A stretch of DNA of 64,000 bases from NCBI GenBank assembly GCA_947446925.1, contig CANFHU010000008.1, forward strand, positions 52,220 through 116,219, read 5' to 3'. The stretch is from Flavobacteriia bacterium. GTDB taxonomy: Bacteria; Bacteroidota; Bacteroidia; Flavobacteriales_D; Crocinitomicaceae. Shown one piece after another: positions 45,577-56,712 of this stretch. The notes below the pieces were generated by a model. That model was given only the letters and a program-made list of their open reading frames with translations. It did no database searches and was not told the origin of the DNA. Every line of letters begins with the position of its first letter. The first letter of the stretch is position 1. The translations under genes were made by a program, and so were the position numbers.

Positions 45577-47142
45577 ATGAGCCAAAAAATACAAATACAA
45601 TTAAAACCTGAAGAAGTTAATTCGGAAGAAATTATTCGTGCTTTAATCTGTAATCATACTGGTTTAGCAGAAGATGCATTTACCTTTTTCTGGAGAAAAC
45701 GTTCGATTGACGCACGTAAGCGTGATATAAAAATTAACGGAACATTTGAGATTTTTGAAAATGGAGAAGAAATCCCAGATCAAGAAATCCATTTTCCGAA
45801 GAACGATGTGTCTAAGGGACAAATTGTTCATATTATTGGTGCTGGTCCAGCTGGATTGTATGCTGCTTTAAAAGCAATTGAATTAGGATTTAAGCCTGTT
45901 ATTTTTGAACGTGGTAAAGATGTAAAATCGCGCAGACGTGATTTAGCCAAATTAAATAAAGAACAAATTGTGAATCCGGAATCGAATTATTGTTTCGGTG
46001 AAGGAGGTGCTGGGACATACTCGGATGGGAAATTATATACGCGTTCCAAAAAACGTGGTGATGTTCAACAAGCGATGGAATGGTTAGTTTTTTTTGGTGC
46101 AGATAAAGATATATTAGTAGATGCACATCCGCATATCGGTACAAACAAATTGCCAAAGTTGATCGAAAATATACGTGAATGTATTAAGTCATGTGGTGGT
46201 GAAGTACATTTTGAATCTAAATTGACCGATATTCAGATTGAAAACAAAAAAATTGTTGGTTTAACAATCAATGAAACGCAACAAGTTGCAGCGGATTATG
46301 TTGTTTTAGCAACTGGTCACTCAGCGCGCGATATTTTTTATTTATTAGATAAGCGTGGTGTGAAAGTGCAAGCGAAACCATTTGCATTAGGTGTTCGTAT
46401 TGAACATACACAAGATTTAATCGATTCTATTCAGTATCATGGAAGATTAAATGATGACTTTGTGCCACCAGCTTCCTATTCTCTAGTGACACAAGTGGAT
46501 GGAAGGGGGGTATACTCATTCTGTATGTGTCCTGGTGGGATTGTAGCTCCATGTGCAACGGAACAAGAAGAGGTAGTTACGAATGGTTGGTCTCCGTCCA
46601 AACGCAATAATCCTTATTCAAATTCTGGTATCGTCGTAAGTATTTCACCAGATGATTTTCCAGGGAAAGAAAACGATCCTTTTGTTTGTTTGGATTTTCA
46701 GAAGTCGGTTGAAAAGGCTTGTTGGGAAGCTGCTGGAAAAACACAACGTGTTCCGGCACAATGTATGAAAGATTTTGTGGAAAATAAATTAACAAAAGAT
46801 TTTCCTAGATCTTCTTATCAGCCCGGTATTGTTTCTGTGAATTTGCATGAAGTATTACCAAAATTTGTAGCCAAACGTTTACAGCAAGCGTTTAAAGATT
46901 TTGGACGTAAAATGCCTGGATATTTGACGAATGATGCAGTTCTTCATGCTCCAGAATCACGCACGAGTTCACCAGTTCAAATTCCACGTGATAAAGAATC
47001 TATGATGCATCCAGATGTTTTTGGTTTGTTTCCTTGTGCTGAAGGTGCTGGTTATGCTGGAGGTATTATCTCAGCTGCCATTGATGGAATGCAGTGTGTT
47101 AGTGCTATTCAAAAACAGCGTATTTCTACGCAATCTTCTTAG
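45577..47142 (+). CDS. COG2509-type FAD-dependent oxidoreductase
   Basis: A 521-aa flavoprotein. An N-terminal domain of about 80 residues (with FFWRKRSIDARKRDIKINGTF) precedes the dinucleotide fold VHIIGAGPAGLYAALKAIELG, then NYCFGEGGAGTYSDGKLYTRSKKRG, ADYVVLATGHSARDIFYLL, and a C-terminal ESRTSSPVQIPRDKESMMHP followed by LFPCAEGAGYAGGIISAA. The family is common and uncharacterised; the reaction is not known. Cytoplasmic. Confidence 0.88.
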   Translation: MSQKIQIQLKPEEVNSEEIIRALICNHTGLAEDAFTFFWRKRSIDARKRDIKINGTFEIFENGEEIPDQEIHFPKNDVSKGQIVHIIGAGPAGLYAALKAIELGFKPVIFERGKDVKSRRRDLAKLNKEQIVNPESNYCFGEGGAGTYSDGKLYTRSKKRGDVQQAMEWLVFFGADKDILVDAHPHIGTNKLPKLIENIRECIKSCGGEVHFESKLTDIQIENKKIVGLTINETQQVAADYVVLATGHSARDIFYLLDKRGVKVQAKPFALGVRIEHTQDLIDSIQYHGRLNDDFVPPASYSLVTQVDGRGVYSFCMCPGGIVAPCATEQEEVVTNGWSPSKRNNPYSNSGIVVSISPDDFPGKENDPFVCLDFQKSVEKACWEAAGKTQRVPAQCMKDFVENKLTKDFPRSSYQPGIVSVNLHEVLPKFVAKRLQQAFKDFGRKMPGYLTNDAVLHAPESRTSSPVQIPRDKESMMHPDVFGLFPCAEGAGYAGGIISAAIDGMQCVSAIQKQRISTQSS

Positions 47143-47203
47143 AGACTGATTATTATCATTAAAAATGCACTAATTTTATTTTCCATAAAGGATTAATAAA
47201 ATA

Positions 47204-47659
47204 ATGCATTTACCCTATTACAAATTAACAACAGGAATCTCATCTTCCATTTTTGAATTTACAAGTCAAGGTCCAAAAGGAGAAATACCAAAAATTATCA
47301 TTTTCTCTAAAATGTCAAGGAATGATATGTATAATCTAGCTTTTGGAGACATTGATTTAAAAACAGGTGCATTTAATGATAGAACAGTATCTGGAAATTT
47401 AGATAGTGATAAAGTGTTAGCGACAGTAGTAAATGCACTTTTTTTGTTTTGTGATGAAAATCCAAAAGCACTTATATATGCGAAAGGAAGTACAAAATCT
47501 AGAACTAGACTTTATCGAATGGGTATTTCGAAATACATTAAAGAAATTGCAGATGATTTTCAAGTTTATGGGGAAAGATATGATTTCTGGGAAGAATTTC
47601 AATTAAATATAGATTATGATTCTTTTGTGATTAAAAGAAAATCACTTAAATTTGATTAA
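47204..47659 (+). CDS. DUF6934-like protein
   Basis: A 151-aa soluble protein that I match by memory to the DUF6934 family of Bacteroidota. Text: YYKLTTGISSSIFEFTSQGPKGEIPKIIIFSKM, MYNLAFGDIDLKTGAFNDRTVSGN, ALIYAKGSTKSRTRLYRMGISKYI. The last segment is the most conserved part of such genes. There is no signal peptide. It is followed 16 bases later by a 55-aa gene, a pair also seen elsewhere in the phylum. Function unknown; a toxin-antitoxin-like role is an open guess. Confidence 0.65.
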   Translation: MHLPYYKLTTGISSSIFEFTSQGPKGEIPKIIIFSKMSRNDMYNLAFGDIDLKTGAFNDRTVSGNLDSDKVLATVVNALFLFCDENPKALIYAKGSTKSRTRLYRMGISKYIKEIADDFQVYGERYDFWEEFQLNIDYDSFVIKRKSLKFD

Positions 47660-47675
47660 ATAAAGACATTGCACT

Positions 47676-47843
47676 ATGGAACCACAAAAAAAACGTACGC
47701 TTGATGCTTGGAAAGATGTAGTTATAGATCCTACATTAGATCGTTTTCAGACGTTGGATAGTCCAATTATCCAAGAGAAAATGAATAGTTTTGAGAATAC
47801 AATTAAAAATTCAAACTTTTTAGAAGTAGTTGGTAAAAACTAA
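47676..47843 (+). CDS. small conserved partner protein of DUF6934
   Basis: A 55-aa ORF below the length limit of the ORF track. It reads MEPQKKRTLDAWKDVVIDPT then LDRFQTLDSPIIQEKMNSFE and ends LEVVGKN. Acidic-basic mix, likely helical in the C-terminal half. The ATG is 16 bases after the DUF6934 stop and the gene ends 4 bases before the convergent rRNA methyltransferase gene, so it fills the gap fully, which supports it being real. Confidence 0.65.
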   Translation: MEPQKKRTLDAWKDVVIDPTLDRFQTLDSPIIQEKMNSFENTIKNSNFLEVVGKN

Positions 47844-47847
47844 TTTA

Positions 47848-48567
47848 CTACCTGTAAAAAGCACCTAAAATTATTGCTCCAGCGGTTGCAACATTTAAGG
47901 ATTCTGCTTCTCCAAAACGGGGAATAGTAATAGCGTTCTGAATATGTTTTTTAATATCTTCTGAGATACCATTTCCTTCATTACCTAATACGATGATTCC
48001 TTTACGTTCGTAATGCTTCGTGAAAAGATTCTCACCTTCCAATAAAGCGCCATAAATTGGTAATTCTGTATTAGATAGAAAGTCATTTAAATCTACGTAA
48101 TGTACATGAACCCGGAATATTGCACCCATAGTTGCTTGGAGTACTTTTGGATTGTAACAATCCACCGTGTTTTTTGAACAGACAACGTCTTTTATTCCAA
48201 ACCAATCCGCAAGACGTAAAATTGTCCCCATATTTCCAGGGTCTTGAATTCCATCTAAACAGATAATGAGAGAAGAGTCAACACTTTTATTTTCTGGGAT
48301 TTTACAAATTGCTAAGGCTTTATTTGGTGTGGTAAGTGTGGAGATCTCTTTTAATTCTTTCACCGTTATTTCTTCCGGTAGGATCATAGAATGTTGTGAA
48401 CTAATTACAAAATCGGAAGTTGCATAGATGTTTTCAATTAAATCTGGAATCCATTGAACTGCTTCTTGAACCATTTTTTCACCTTCAATGATAAAACGAT
48501 TAGTTTCAATGCGTTGCTTTTTTTGTGAAAGTGCGTTAATAAAACGAATTCTGTTCTTTGAAATCAT
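47848..48567 (-). CDS. TrmH/SpoU-family RNA 2'-O-methyltransferase
   Basis: A 239-aa SPOUT methyltransferase. N-terminal substrate-binding part (KKQRIETNRFIIEGEKMVQEAV), then the SpoU core: LIICLDGIQDPGNMGTILRLADWFGIKDVVCS, IIVLGNEGNGISEDIKKH and IPRFGEAESLNVATAGAIIL, forming the trefoil knot. It probably methylates a ribose in rRNA (RlmB-like). It is divergent from the BamA-like gene. Confidence 0.9.
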   Translation of the reverse strand: MISKNRIRFINALSQKKQRIETNRFIIEGEKMVQEAVQWIPDLIENIYATSDFVISSQHSMILPEEITVKELKEISTLTTPNKALAICKIPENKSVDSSLIICLDGIQDPGNMGTILRLADWFGIKDVVCSKNTVDCYNPKVLQATMGAIFRVHVHYVDLNDFLSNTELPIYGALLEGENLFTKHYERKGIIVLGNEGNGISEDIKKHIQNAITIPRFGEAESLNVATAGAIILGAFYR

Positions 48568-48577
48568 CTGTTTTTGT

Positions 48578-48585
48578 TATTTTTG
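48578..48585 (+). promoter_or_regulatory. promoter of the BamA-like gene (TTG-N17-TATTTTTG)
   Basis: TATTTTTG fits TAnnTTTG and a TTG at 48558-48560 lies exactly 17 nt upstream, the preferred spacing in Bacteroidota. The predicted transcription start is near 48592, downstream of the ORF-track start (48574). Confidence 0.6.
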
Positions 48586-48603
48586 TTATTCAATTTTCTC
48601 TAC

Positions 48604-51291
48604 TTGAACAAAGCCAAACTTACATATTATCTTCCTTTTTACCTACTTTTTCTATTGGCTTCGTGTAGTCAAACGAGATATTTATCCAAAAATGAATATT
48701 TATTGACTAAAAATGAAATTAAAATTATTGGAGATCCATCTAATCGATCTGAAATTGAACGAATAATTAAACAAAAACCAAACAATAAGATTTTGGGTAT
48801 ACCTTTTTCACTTATTGTTTATAATCAAATAGATTCTTCTAAAATTCTATGTGAAGCGCAAGATCATTTAAATAAATTACATCGTATTAATCATCAAAAA
48901 CGCGTAAAACAACAAAGAATTAACCAAAAACGTATCCAGAAAGCAATTCGTAAAGGTAAAAGTGATTATAAAGAAAGAATAGTAGATCTAAGAGATACTG
49001 TAAATCCAAGAAAAACACTAAAAGAGTGGTTGAAATTTAAAATTGGTGCACCACCAAGTATTCTTGATTCATTATATTTCAATAAATCGATGGAACAAAC
49101 TACATTGTTTCTTCGGAAAAAAGGATATTATAATGCTAAAGTAAGAGGAGAACTTGTTTATATTCAGAAGACTAAAAAAGTAAAAGCAATTTACACAATT
49201 GAAACTGGTCCAGTTTTTATGATTGATACCTTCGATATAGATTGTGATAATAAGGAAATTCTTTCTCTGATTCATAAATTTCCAGAAAAACAAGAATTTT
49301 CAAATCAAATTTTTGATACAGATAAATTAGAAGCATACAGAGAATCCTTAAGTCAATATATCAAAAATGAAGGAATGTATGGATTTGGCGTGAGTAACAT
49401 CACCTACATAGCAGATACCTTACAACTTAAAAACAACGTAAATGTTACACTACAAATAGCCGATCGTGTTATAAAAAATATTGGAAATGACTCTTTAGTA
49501 ACTGAACCACATCGCTATACTTATATTTCAAAAGTGTTTTTTCATATTGTAGATACCGTATTTGTTTCTTATCGTTTTGCGAATTCTTTGAGAGATAAGG
49601 GTTTATCCCTAGAGTATAACGGTTTTTTACGTACCATGGATACACTGTATTTTACCAATGATGCACTGATTCAAGGGATTAAATCCACAAATTTGGATTC
49701 GATAAAACGCAAGCACTCTATCATTTTGACCTATAATGGCGGTTTCTCCATTTATCCAGATTTATTAGAACTCAAAAATGTTACAGAAAACACCCGTTTG
49801 TTTAATGAGAATTTAGTAGTTAAAACCCAAAGAAATTTAATTGAATTAGGCCTGTTTAATCTAGTTAAACCTGAAATTGTAGAGATTGAAGATACTAATA
49901 ATGTCGAAATTCATTATTATCTAATATTAAAAAAGAAAAATCAATTCGCTGCGCCGATAAAATTAACTACCTCAGGAACTTTTTTTGGCGCTAGTTTTGC
50001 TCCATCTTTTACAAATGTAAATTTGTTTAAACGTGCCGAAAAATTCACGTTTAATATATCTGGTGGTTTACAAGCAATGCCTAACTTAAAATATCAAACA
50101 ATTAGCGCAAACACGAATACCAATGCTATTGGAAACTTGAAGGAATCTTCTCGTTTTTGGACGTTTCAAATTATTCCATCGTTAAAAATGGAAATTCCAT
50201 ACTTTTTAGGTTTACGTAATGCTGTTTCAAAGCAAAATAGACCTAAAACAACTATTTCTAGTTCATATATGTACCAAATTCGGGATGTATTCACCAAACA
50301 ATCTTTCAATGCAAATGTATTATTCTCTGTTTCTACGGGAGATAATTCGGATTTTTCTTTTGGTTTTCCAGGATTTTCAGCAATCAACCTAGTTAATTTC
50401 ACCCAGATTTCTTCCAGTTTTGTTGATAGTATTCGTAAACGTAATGACTTATATACGCTTAATCAATATACCAGTCAAATCAATTGGTCAGATTTTAAAT
50501 TCGCTTTTCAAGTGTATAATAAGTCTTTCTTAAATGGAATTTATTCCTTTAAATCTTCGTTTGATCTAGCTGGAAATTTATTGTCCATTTTCGGAAGGTT
50601 CGAAAAAGCGAACTTATTGAATCAACGTACAATTTTAGGTATTCCATATTCTCAATTTGCACGAATTGATAATGAATTTATTTATGCACATAATTTTAAT
50701 AAATACACTTCTTTTAATTTTCGTGCATTAGCGGGGGGAGGTCTTCCGTACGGGAATTCCAATTATGCGATGCCATTCGATTACAGTTTTATAGGAGGTG
50801 GTGCGAATGATATTCGTGGTTGGAGGTATGGTTCATTGACACCAGGTACATTTAATTCGTATCTCGTAACTAAAATAAATAAACCTCAAATCGGAGATGT
50901 GCGTATGAATGTTTCTGGAGAATTACGTTTTAAAATGACCACCAAACTAAGAGGAGCTTTATTTGTAGACGCAGGAAATATCTGGACTGTTAAATATGAT
51001 TCTTTACGTCCGGGGAGCCAATTTACCAAAGATTGGTATAAAGAATTAGCGGTTGCTTCTGGATTTGGTGTGCGCTATGACTTAGATTTTGTGGTAATAC
51101 GTTTAGATGTTGGTTTAAAACTTCGTAATCCAGCGCTTCAAGAAGGACATCGTTGGTTTTTTCAGCCTAAAGATGAAGAGGTGTACAAAATTATTTCCGA
51201 ACATCCGGATAATTATTCTAGTCCTTTTTTACCAAGATCTTTTGCAGAGTTTATTAATACCGTTCGACTAGGTATTGGATATCCATTCTAG
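48604..51291 (+). CDS. BamA/TamA-like outer membrane protein with lipoprotein signal
   Basis: About 895 aa. Signal MNKAKLTYYLPFYLLFLLASCSQ has a lipobox LASC. POTRA-like regions follow (KKGYYNAKVRGELVYIQKTKKVKAIYTIETGPVFMIDTFD), then a 16-strand barrel with FIGGGANDIRGWRYGSLTPG (the VRGF-like lid-lock motif appears as IRGW) and a terminal GIGYPF. It inserts or exports proteins at the outer membrane. No ATG precedes the signal peptide; the TTG at 48604 is the best start, since the TTG at 48574 lies upstream of the predicted transcript start. Confidence 0.85.
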   Translation: MNKAKLTYYLPFYLLFLLASCSQTRYLSKNEYLLTKNEIKIIGDPSNRSEIERIIKQKPNNKILGIPFSLIVYNQIDSSKILCEAQDHLNKLHRINHQKRVKQQRINQKRIQKAIRKGKSDYKERIVDLRDTVNPRKTLKEWLKFKIGAPPSILDSLYFNKSMEQTTLFLRKKGYYNAKVRGELVYIQKTKKVKAIYTIETGPVFMIDTFDIDCDNKEILSLIHKFPEKQEFSNQIFDTDKLEAYRESLSQYIKNEGMYGFGVSNITYIADTLQLKNNVNVTLQIADRVIKNIGNDSLVTEPHRYTYISKVFFHIVDTVFVSYRFANSLRDKGLSLEYNGFLRTMDTLYFTNDALIQGIKSTNLDSIKRKHSIILTYNGGFSIYPDLLELKNVTENTRLFNENLVVKTQRNLIELGLFNLVKPEIVEIEDTNNVEIHYYLILKKKNQFAAPIKLTTSGTFFGASFAPSFTNVNLFKRAEKFTFNISGGLQAMPNLKYQTISANTNTNAIGNLKESSRFWTFQIIPSLKMEIPYFLGLRNAVSKQNRPKTTISSSYMYQIRDVFTKQSFNANVLFSVSTGDNSDFSFGFPGFSAINLVNFTQISSSFVDSIRKRNDLYTLNQYTSQINWSDFKFAFQVYNKSFLNGIYSFKSSFDLAGNLLSIFGRFEKANLLNQRTILGIPYSQFARIDNEFIYAHNFNKYTSFNFRALAGGGLPYGNSNYAMPFDYSFIGGGANDIRGWRYGSLTPGTFNSYLVTKINKPQIGDVRMNVSGELRFKMTTKLRGALFVDAGNIWTVKYDSLRPGSQFTKDWYKELAVASGFGVRYDLDFVVIRLDVGLKLRNPALQEGHRWFFQPKDEEVYKIISEHPDNYSSPFLPRSFAEFINTVRLGIGYPF

Positions 51292-51292
51292 C

Positions 51293-52108
51293 TTAAAATC
51301 TACGTTTAGAAACGTTAAAATCTACTTTCTCTGATATACCTGGTAATTCAATATTATCCGTAAACTGCCAATGTACAATCCGTTTATCGGTTAATGCACG
51401 TGGATCTTTATCATAGGATGCTATCCAAAATTGATAGTCTTTAAATTCATTTTTAAATTTAGTCATATAAAAAGAATAGGAGGTATAGATGATAGGTCTG
51501 AAACCAGATTTCTTTTCTACAAATTCCAACCAATCATACATATTATTTATTAATATTTTATCGGATGTAGCCTCTTTTTCGACATCTAAGACAGGAGGTA
51601 AATCTATTTCTCGGTGCTTCCAAATTGCTAAAAAATGTTTTGCTTGAGGTAAAGCAGCAGCAGTTGGATTTAGAAAATGATAGGCTCCATTACGAATTCC
51701 CAATTGATTTAATTGTGTTCGGTTGGTTTCCCATTGCCTATCAATATGTGTACTTCCTTCTGTTGCCTTACAATACACAAAGTCGATAAGTGTGTCAAAT
51801 GGCGCTTTGTTCACCAATTTGTCCCACTGTATCTCTCCTTGGTGATGGGAGACATCTAAACCAGAACTTTTATATCCTTTGGGTAATTGAATTAGTATTT
51901 CTTCTACAGAGGCTTCTACTTCTTTTTCTTCCTCTTGCGTGTACACAACAATTCCTATTCCAATCAAAAGTAGCGCACCAAGTACAATGAATAGTGCTTT
52001 ATTCGATTTCTTTTTCTTTTTGGATGTCGAACGTTTTGCTGGAGTACGTCTGACAGTCGCAGGTTTACGCTTTACTGCATGCATAGGATTGGATCTGGAT
52101 GTTGCCAC
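51293..52108 (-). CDS. glycoside hydrolase family 25 lysozyme-like protein
   Basis: A 271-aa protein. A very basic N-terminus (KRKPATVRRTPAKRSTSKKKKK) and one helix (about 38-60) anchor it in the inner membrane. The GH25 domain has SSGLDVSHHQGEIQWDKLV (catalytic Asp), CKATEGSTHIDRQW, LPPVLDVEKEA (catalytic DxE) and HWQFTDNIELPGI. It would cleave the peptidoglycan glycan chain in the periplasm. It ends 1 base from the convergent BamA-like gene. Confidence 0.88.
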   Translation of the reverse strand: MATSRSNPMHAVKRKPATVRRTPAKRSTSKKKKKSNKALFIVLGALLLIGIGIVVYTQEEEKEVEASVEEILIQLPKGYKSSGLDVSHHQGEIQWDKLVNKAPFDTLIDFVYCKATEGSTHIDRQWETNRTQLNQLGIRNGAYHFLNPTAAALPQAKHFLAIWKHREIDLPPVLDVEKEATSDKILINNMYDWLEFVEKKSGFRPIIYTSYSFYMTKFKNEFKDYQFWIASYDKDPRALTDKRIVHWQFTDNIELPGISEKVDFNVSKRRF

Positions 52109-52125
52109 AAGAAAGAAATAAGATT

Positions 52126-53016
52126 TTATTTATTAAAACGCTCAGAAACCACTAATTCTTTTGTTCCATGCGACCAAGCATAAAAACCTTCACCAGATTT
52201 CACGCCTAATTTCCCAGCTGTAACCATGTTTACTAATAACGGACATGGAGCGTATTTTGGATTACCAAAACCATCTTGCAATACACGTAATATGGACAAA
52301 CAAACATCTAAACCAATAAAATCTGCTAATTGTAATGGTCCCATTGGATGCGCCATCCCTAATTTCATCACCGTGTCGATTTCGGATACGCCTGCGACAT
52401 CTTCATATAAGGAATAGATTGCTTCATTTATCATTGGCATTAAAATGCGATTCGCAATAAAACCAGGGTAATCATTTACTTCTACAGGAACTTTCTCAAG
52501 TTGTTTCGAAAGGTCTACAATTGTTTTGGTTACCGCATCGGAAGTGGAATACCCACGAATAATTTCCACTAATTTCATTAACGGAACAGGATTCATAAAG
52601 TGCATTCCAATTACTTTATCCGGTTTGGAAGTTACCGAAGCAATTTTGGTAATGGAAATGGAAGAAGTATTACTCGCTAATACAGTTTCAGTCTCGGTAT
52701 ATTTATCTAAATCTCGGAAAATAGCTAATTTTAATTCTAAGTTTTCGGTAGCAGCTTCCACCACTAATGCTACGTTTTTAACCCCTTCTTCAAGCGAAGT
52801 AAAGGTTTTAATATTTGCTAACGTATCTTCTTTTTGTTGTTCCGAAATGGTTTCTTTGGCAACTTGACGATCTAAATTTTTCGTAATTGTACTAATTCCT
52901 TTTTGTAAAGAAGTTTCTGAAATGTCAATTAAATGCACCGAAAACCCATGTAAAGCGAACGTATGAGCAATTCCATTACCCATAGTACCAGAACCAATTA
53001 CAGCAATATTTTTCAT
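52126..53016 (-). CDS. 3-hydroxybutyryl-CoA dehydrogenase
   Basis: A 296-aa enzyme. NAD-binding IAVIGSGTMGNGIAHTFALHG, catalytic His region VIGMHFMNPVPLMKLVEII, PGFIANRILMPMINEAIYSLYE, and the C-terminal domain GMAHPMGPLQLADFIGLDVCL. It interconverts acetoacetyl-CoA and 3-hydroxybutyryl-CoA. It lies 17 bases upstream of the GH25 gene and behind a hairpin after yidC. Confidence 0.92.
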   Translation of the reverse strand: MKNIAVIGSGTMGNGIAHTFALHGFSVHLIDISETSLQKGISTITKNLDRQVAKETISEQQKEDTLANIKTFTSLEEGVKNVALVVEAATENLELKLAIFRDLDKYTETETVLASNTSSISITKIASVTSKPDKVIGMHFMNPVPLMKLVEIIRGYSTSDAVTKTIVDLSKQLEKVPVEVNDYPGFIANRILMPMINEAIYSLYEDVAGVSEIDTVMKLGMAHPMGPLQLADFIGLDVCLSILRVLQDGFGNPKYAPCPLLVNMVTAGKLGVKSGEGFYAWSHGTKELVVSERFNK

Positions 53017-53032
53017 GATTTGTATAAATGCG

Positions 53033-53058
53033 AAAAGGAATTATCACTAATTCCTTTT
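53033..53058 (-). terminator. terminator hairpin after yidC
   Basis: AAAAGGAATTA-TCAC-TAATTCCTTTT is a perfect 11-bp stem with a 4-base loop, 20 bases after the yidC stop on the minus strand, ending in TTTT. It separates the pyrG-yidC unit from hbd. Confidence 0.7.
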
Positions 53059-53077
53059 CAATGTAAATATTAAGTTT

Positions 53078-54937
53078 TTATTTTTTCTTCAATCTTTCTT
53101 GTTGCGATTTTTGCATCTGCTCTAAACGCTCTTGAAAACTTGATTTTTTCTTTGGATTCGTAGATGCCGCCATTTTTTTAGCATTCATTTTTTGTTTCAA
53201 TTTATCTTCATCCACAAAGAATTGTTTGATTGCTAACATGATAATAATCGAAATCAAGGTAGAAATGAAGTAGTAATAACTTAAACCAGAGGAGTAGTTA
53301 TTAAAGAAGAAGATCATCATGAAAGGGAAGATGTACATAATCACTTTCATGTTTGGCATACCTGGTTGTTGCGGCTGCGTAACATTCGAACTATTGATGT
53401 ATGTGTACACCAAGGTAGTTACCGACATTAATAATGTAAACAAAGAAACGTGGTTACCATATAATGGTAGGTAAGTACCAAAATCGTAGATGGAGTCATA
53501 GGAAGATAAATCTTCTGCCCATAAAAATGGTTTTTGACGTAATTCAAATGCTGCAGGGAAGAAACGGAAAATCGCTAATAAAATTGGCATTTGGATTAAC
53601 ATCGGAATACAACCTGCAAGGGGAGAGGCACCGCTTTCTCTGTAAAGCGCCATCATATCCATTTGCTTTTTCATTGCATCTTCTTTGTTTGGATATTTTG
53701 CATTTAATGCATCAATCTCTGGTTTTAGAATCTTCATTTTAGCGGAAGAAACGTACATTTTCCATTGAATTGGCGTTAAGAATAGTTTTAAGATGATCGT
53801 TATTAATAATATAACAATTCCTAAACCAATTCCCCAACCTGCAAACGTATTAAACATCGGTTGAATCGCATAGATGTTTATCCAACGGAATAATCCCCAA
53901 CCATAGTTGATAATGTCTTCATAATTGGAGTCATAGGATTTTAATACTTCGTAATCATTCGGACCAAAATACCAGTTCATACGTGCGCTACCATTACTCG
54001 TATTTGTTAATGCAAGATTTAATGCTGCAGTGTATTTTTTGATGTTTGTATGGTAATTTGGATGACCTTCCTTAAAGTTTGTAATTTTAACTTCCGAATT
54101 TTCTTTACTGAAACCAGTGATTGGTTTTAAAATAGAAGAGAAATAACTTTGTTTGAAAGCAACCCATTCAATGTCTTGTTCCATTTTTTCTTCATCGTCG
54201 GAAACTTCGGAAAGGTAATCGTATTCTTTCCCTTTGTATTTGAAACAAACGGTAGAAACACGACGTTGTTCACTCAATAAACGTTCTGTTTTAGCCAAAG
54301 AAGATGTCCAATCTAACATCACAGAGTTCGCTTGAATTTCATTTCCTTTAAATCCAGAAAAACGAACTTCGAAATCTAAATCAAAATGGTTTGGTAGTAG
54401 GGTATAGATAAATTGAATTGTTTTACCTTCTTCAGGGGAAGTTTCTAATACGATACTTTTCTTTGTTTTAGAAACTACTTCAAAATGTTCGTTTTCGGTA
54501 GCGTATTCTTTTCCGTTTAACTTAAAGTGAAGATTGTTTTTGGAATCATTTTCTTTGAAAAGTGCTAAAGAATTCTTTTTATCCTTCGAAACATATTTTT
54601 GAAAATACGTTTTGAATTCTTTTAAATTCACTTGTGAAACATTCGCACCTTTGGTGTTAATTTCCACTTTTAATTTATCACTCTCTAACGCAATAATTTC
54701 GTCTTTGATGACAGGTGCAGCAACTTTTTTACCAGATTTTTGCGCGATAAGCGTTTTTTGCTTTTCTACTTTCTTTTGGTCAGCTTGTTTTTCTGCTGCT
54801 TTTTGTTCGCGTGCTAACTCTTTTTTATGTTTTGCTTCTTTGGCTTTTAATTCCGCTTCCGAAGGTTTGTTTAAATACATAAACGCAACCAACAATACGC
54901 CTAATAAACTAAATCCAATGACTTGATTTTTATCCAT
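53078..54937 (-). CDS. yidC: membrane protein insertase YidC
   Basis: A 619-aa YidC of the long Gram-negative type. First helix at 5-23 (VIGFSLLGVLLVAFMYLN), a charged linker, a large periplasmic domain (about 75-345) and the five-helix insertase core: WGIGLGIVILLITIILKLFLTPIQWKMYVSS, ASPLAGCIPMLIQMPILLAIF, and MKVIMYIFPFMMIFFFNNYSSGLSYYYFIS. A basic C-tail (KKKSSFQERLEQMQKSQQER) can bind the ribosome. It is 4 bases downstream of pyrG. Confidence 0.95.
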   Translation of the reverse strand: MDKNQVIGFSLLGVLLVAFMYLNKPSEAELKAKEAKHKKELAREQKAAEKQADQKKVEKQKTLIAQKSGKKVAAPVIKDEIIALESDKLKVEINTKGANVSQVNLKEFKTYFQKYVSKDKKNSLALFKENDSKNNLHFKLNGKEYATENEHFEVVSKTKKSIVLETSPEEGKTIQFIYTLLPNHFDLDFEVRFSGFKGNEIQANSVMLDWTSSLAKTERLLSEQRRVSTVCFKYKGKEYDYLSEVSDDEEKMEQDIEWVAFKQSYFSSILKPITGFSKENSEVKITNFKEGHPNYHTNIKKYTAALNLALTNTSNGSARMNWYFGPNDYEVLKSYDSNYEDIINYGWGLFRWINIYAIQPMFNTFAGWGIGLGIVILLITIILKLFLTPIQWKMYVSSAKMKILKPEIDALNAKYPNKEDAMKKQMDMMALYRESGASPLAGCIPMLIQMPILLAIFRFFPAAFELRQKPFLWAEDLSSYDSIYDFGTYLPLYGNHVSLFTLLMSVTTLVYTYINSSNVTQPQQPGMPNMKVIMYIFPFMMIFFFNNYSSGLSYYYFISTLISIIIMLAIKQFFVDEDKLKQKMNAKKMAASTNPKKKSSFQERLEQMQKSQQERLKKK

Positions 54938-54941
54938 GTTC

Positions 54942-56555
<1,614 letters not shown>

Positions 56556-56578
56556 TTAAATTTTGTAACTACGGGGGA

Positions 56579-56586
56579 CAAAGTTA
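56579..56586 (-). promoter_or_regulatory. -7 promoter element TAACTTTG of pyrG
   Basis: Minus strand TAACTTTG, full match to TAnnTTTG, 26 nt before the pyrG ATG. Confidence 0.5.
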
Positions 56587-56712
56587 ATAGATTCGAAGGA
56601 AGGAACGAGTGAATGTTGGAATATTTTTGAACAAGTTGTTAAAAGAGGGGAAAAGTTCGGAGAAGGAGTTATAAATTATAAATTATGCTTTATGAATTAT
56701 TCTAAGTTCCAT

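Noticed and set aside
56640-56712. Short repeated TTATAAATTATAAATTATG text after pyrG
   Set aside because: Simple AT-rich repetition; no gene or stable structure can be argued from it.
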